From: Algoriphagus zhangzhouensis
Lineage (GTDB): Bacteria; Bacteroidota; Bacteroidia; Cytophagales; Cyclobacteriaceae
Reading direction: 5' to 3'
Assembly: GCF_900148515.1 (NCBI RefSeq)
Contig: NZ_FRXN01000003.1
Location: 62,001-126,000, forward strand
Length of the DNA stretch: 64,000 nt
The translations under genes and the position numbers were made by a program. Below, in pieces: positions 63,254-64,000 of the stretch. Below the pieces are notes generated by a model. That model did no database searches, was not told the origin of the DNA, and was given only the letters and a program-made list of their open reading frames with translations. Each line of letters begins with the position of its first letter. Position 1 is the stretch's first letter.

Positions 63254-64000
63254 ATGGAAAAGGAAATATTAGAGCAGGGTTTAAATCTTAATCGAAGAAA
63301 ATTTCTTTCCCGATTGAGTTTGGGAGTAGGAAGCGCTGCCTTAGGCTCACTCTTGATTCCCGATTTATTCTCAGGAAAAAGCGGTGCAGAAGAAGCGATG
63401 ATGGCAGCTTTGCCTCATTTCGCTCCTAAGGCTAAAAGAGTGATTTACCTTTTCCAGAATGGTGCTCCGTCTCAATTGGAGTCATTCGATTACAAGCCAC
63501 TTTTGCAAAAAAGTTATGGACAGGATTTACCTGAGTCCATTCGAAAAGGTCAAAGGTTAACTGGAATGACAGCCGGCCAGGATAGATTCCCATTGGTTGG
63601 ATCCTATTATGATTTTCAGCAATATGGAGAAAGTCGTGCTTGGATTTCCTCACTTTTCCCTCATACAGCAAGCATCGTGGACGATATTTGTATCGTCAAA
63701 TCTATGCATACTGAAGCCATCAATCATGATCCGGCTTTGACATTCTTCCAAACTGGAGCTCAAGTAGGAAATCGCCCGAGTATGGGAAGCTGGTTGAGTT
63801 ATGGTTTGGGAAGTGAAAACAGCAACCTTCCGGCATTTTGTGTCCTACTGAGTCGTGGAAAAGGGAATGGTCAAGGGGTTTACTCCAAACTTTGGAGTAA
63901 CGGATTTTTGGATGCTACACATCAGGGGGTTCAATTCTCCAACTCTGAGGATCCAGTCCTTTATTTGAAAGACCCAGAGTCAATGAGTAGAAGTGAAAGA
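63254..64000 (+). CDS. DUF1501 protein with Tat signal, 3' end beyond window
   Basis: 249 codons visible from the ATG at 63254. Twin-arginine signal NRRKFLSRLSLG at about 13-24, then the DUF1501 stretch RVIYLFQNGAPSQLESFDYK and MHTEAINHDPALTFFQTG. DUF1501 belongs to a sulfatase-like/alkaline phosphatase fold, and Tat export suggests a cofactor or metal loaded in the cytoplasm. Co-transcribed with the PSD1 gene (3-nt gap). The C-terminal half is outside the window. Confidence 0.92.
   Translation, partial: MEKEILEQGLNLNRRKFLSRLSLGVGSAALGSLLIPDLFSGKSGAEEAMMAALPHFAPKAKRVIYLFQNGAPSQLESFDYKPLLQKSYGQDLPESIRKGQRLTGMTAGQDRFPLVGSYYDFQQYGESRAWISSLFPHTASIVDDICIVKSMHTEAINHDPALTFFQTGAQVGNRPSMGSWLSYGLGSENSNLPAFCVLLSRGKGNGQGVYSKLWSNGFLDATHQGVQFSNSEDPVLYLKDPESMSRSER

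Overview
The window looks like chromosome from a marine or soil Bacteroidota, most like Cytophagales/Cyclobacteriaceae (Algoriphagus-type). The signs are moderately AT-rich DNA, TAnnTTTG-type promoter elements, DUF families typical of the phylum (DUF5690, DUF5777, PSD1/DUF1501), long FtsX-type permeases in tandem, and many lipoproteins. No prophage, CRISPR array, insertion sequence or rRNA was seen. Identifications come from reading motifs and from memory of families; no search was run.

Region 1 (1-21.8 kb) is a large membrane transport/regulation locus. Six long MacB/FtsX-like permeases (the first cut by the window edge), one SGSG-rich DUF2807 exported protein, one ABC ATPase and one HlyD-type adaptor all lie on the minus strand. 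A sigma-54-type response regulator and its histidine kinase diverge from the adaptor. Three transcription units of this locus carry the same 22-bp palindrome, always 73-74 nt upstream of a TGGCAY element. This is the layout of an enhancer plus a -24/-12 promoter, so the neighbouring regulator is predicted to control the adaptor, the DUF2807 gene and one permease directly. The intergenic spacers also hold degenerate 7- and 8-bp tandem arrays. One inverted pair brackets a four-helix-bundle (S23-type) gene that is broken by an in-frame TAA.

Region 2 (21.8-35.7 kb) is mixed metabolism: a secreted FAD oxidoreductase, a class V aminotransferase, an acyltransferase, a patatin, an MBL hydrolase, accA, a HipA-like kinase with DUF3037 partner, an esterase, a Rieske/DUF5777/YceI exported trio, a Cys-type sulfatase, a GNAT and a receiver-only regulator. 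A palindrome-rich spacer of about 780 nt separates YceI from the sulfatase.

Region 3 (36-41.1 kb) resembles a PhnW-independent phosphonate catabolism island: a DUF5690 membrane protein diverges from an XRE-cupin regulator, a zinc-type dehydrogenase, an FAD oxidoreductase and a phosphonatase-like HAD hydrolase. Two identical tRNA-Asp genes follow.

Region 4 (41.6-57.7 kb) is mostly housekeeping: galE, an ABC-F ATPase with a degenerate second P-loop, a sodium:solute symporter, an RlmI-like methyltransferase, a HIT protein, greA, a 2-hydroxyacid dehydrogenase, mgtE, rsmA, pdxA, yceD-rpmF-fabH-efp-accB-accC. Region 5 (57.7-64 kb) has a membrane patatin, a decaying pair of small envelope genes (one with an in-frame TAA, the other apparently without a normal start codon), and a PSD1 cytochrome/DUF1501 pair that runs off the window.
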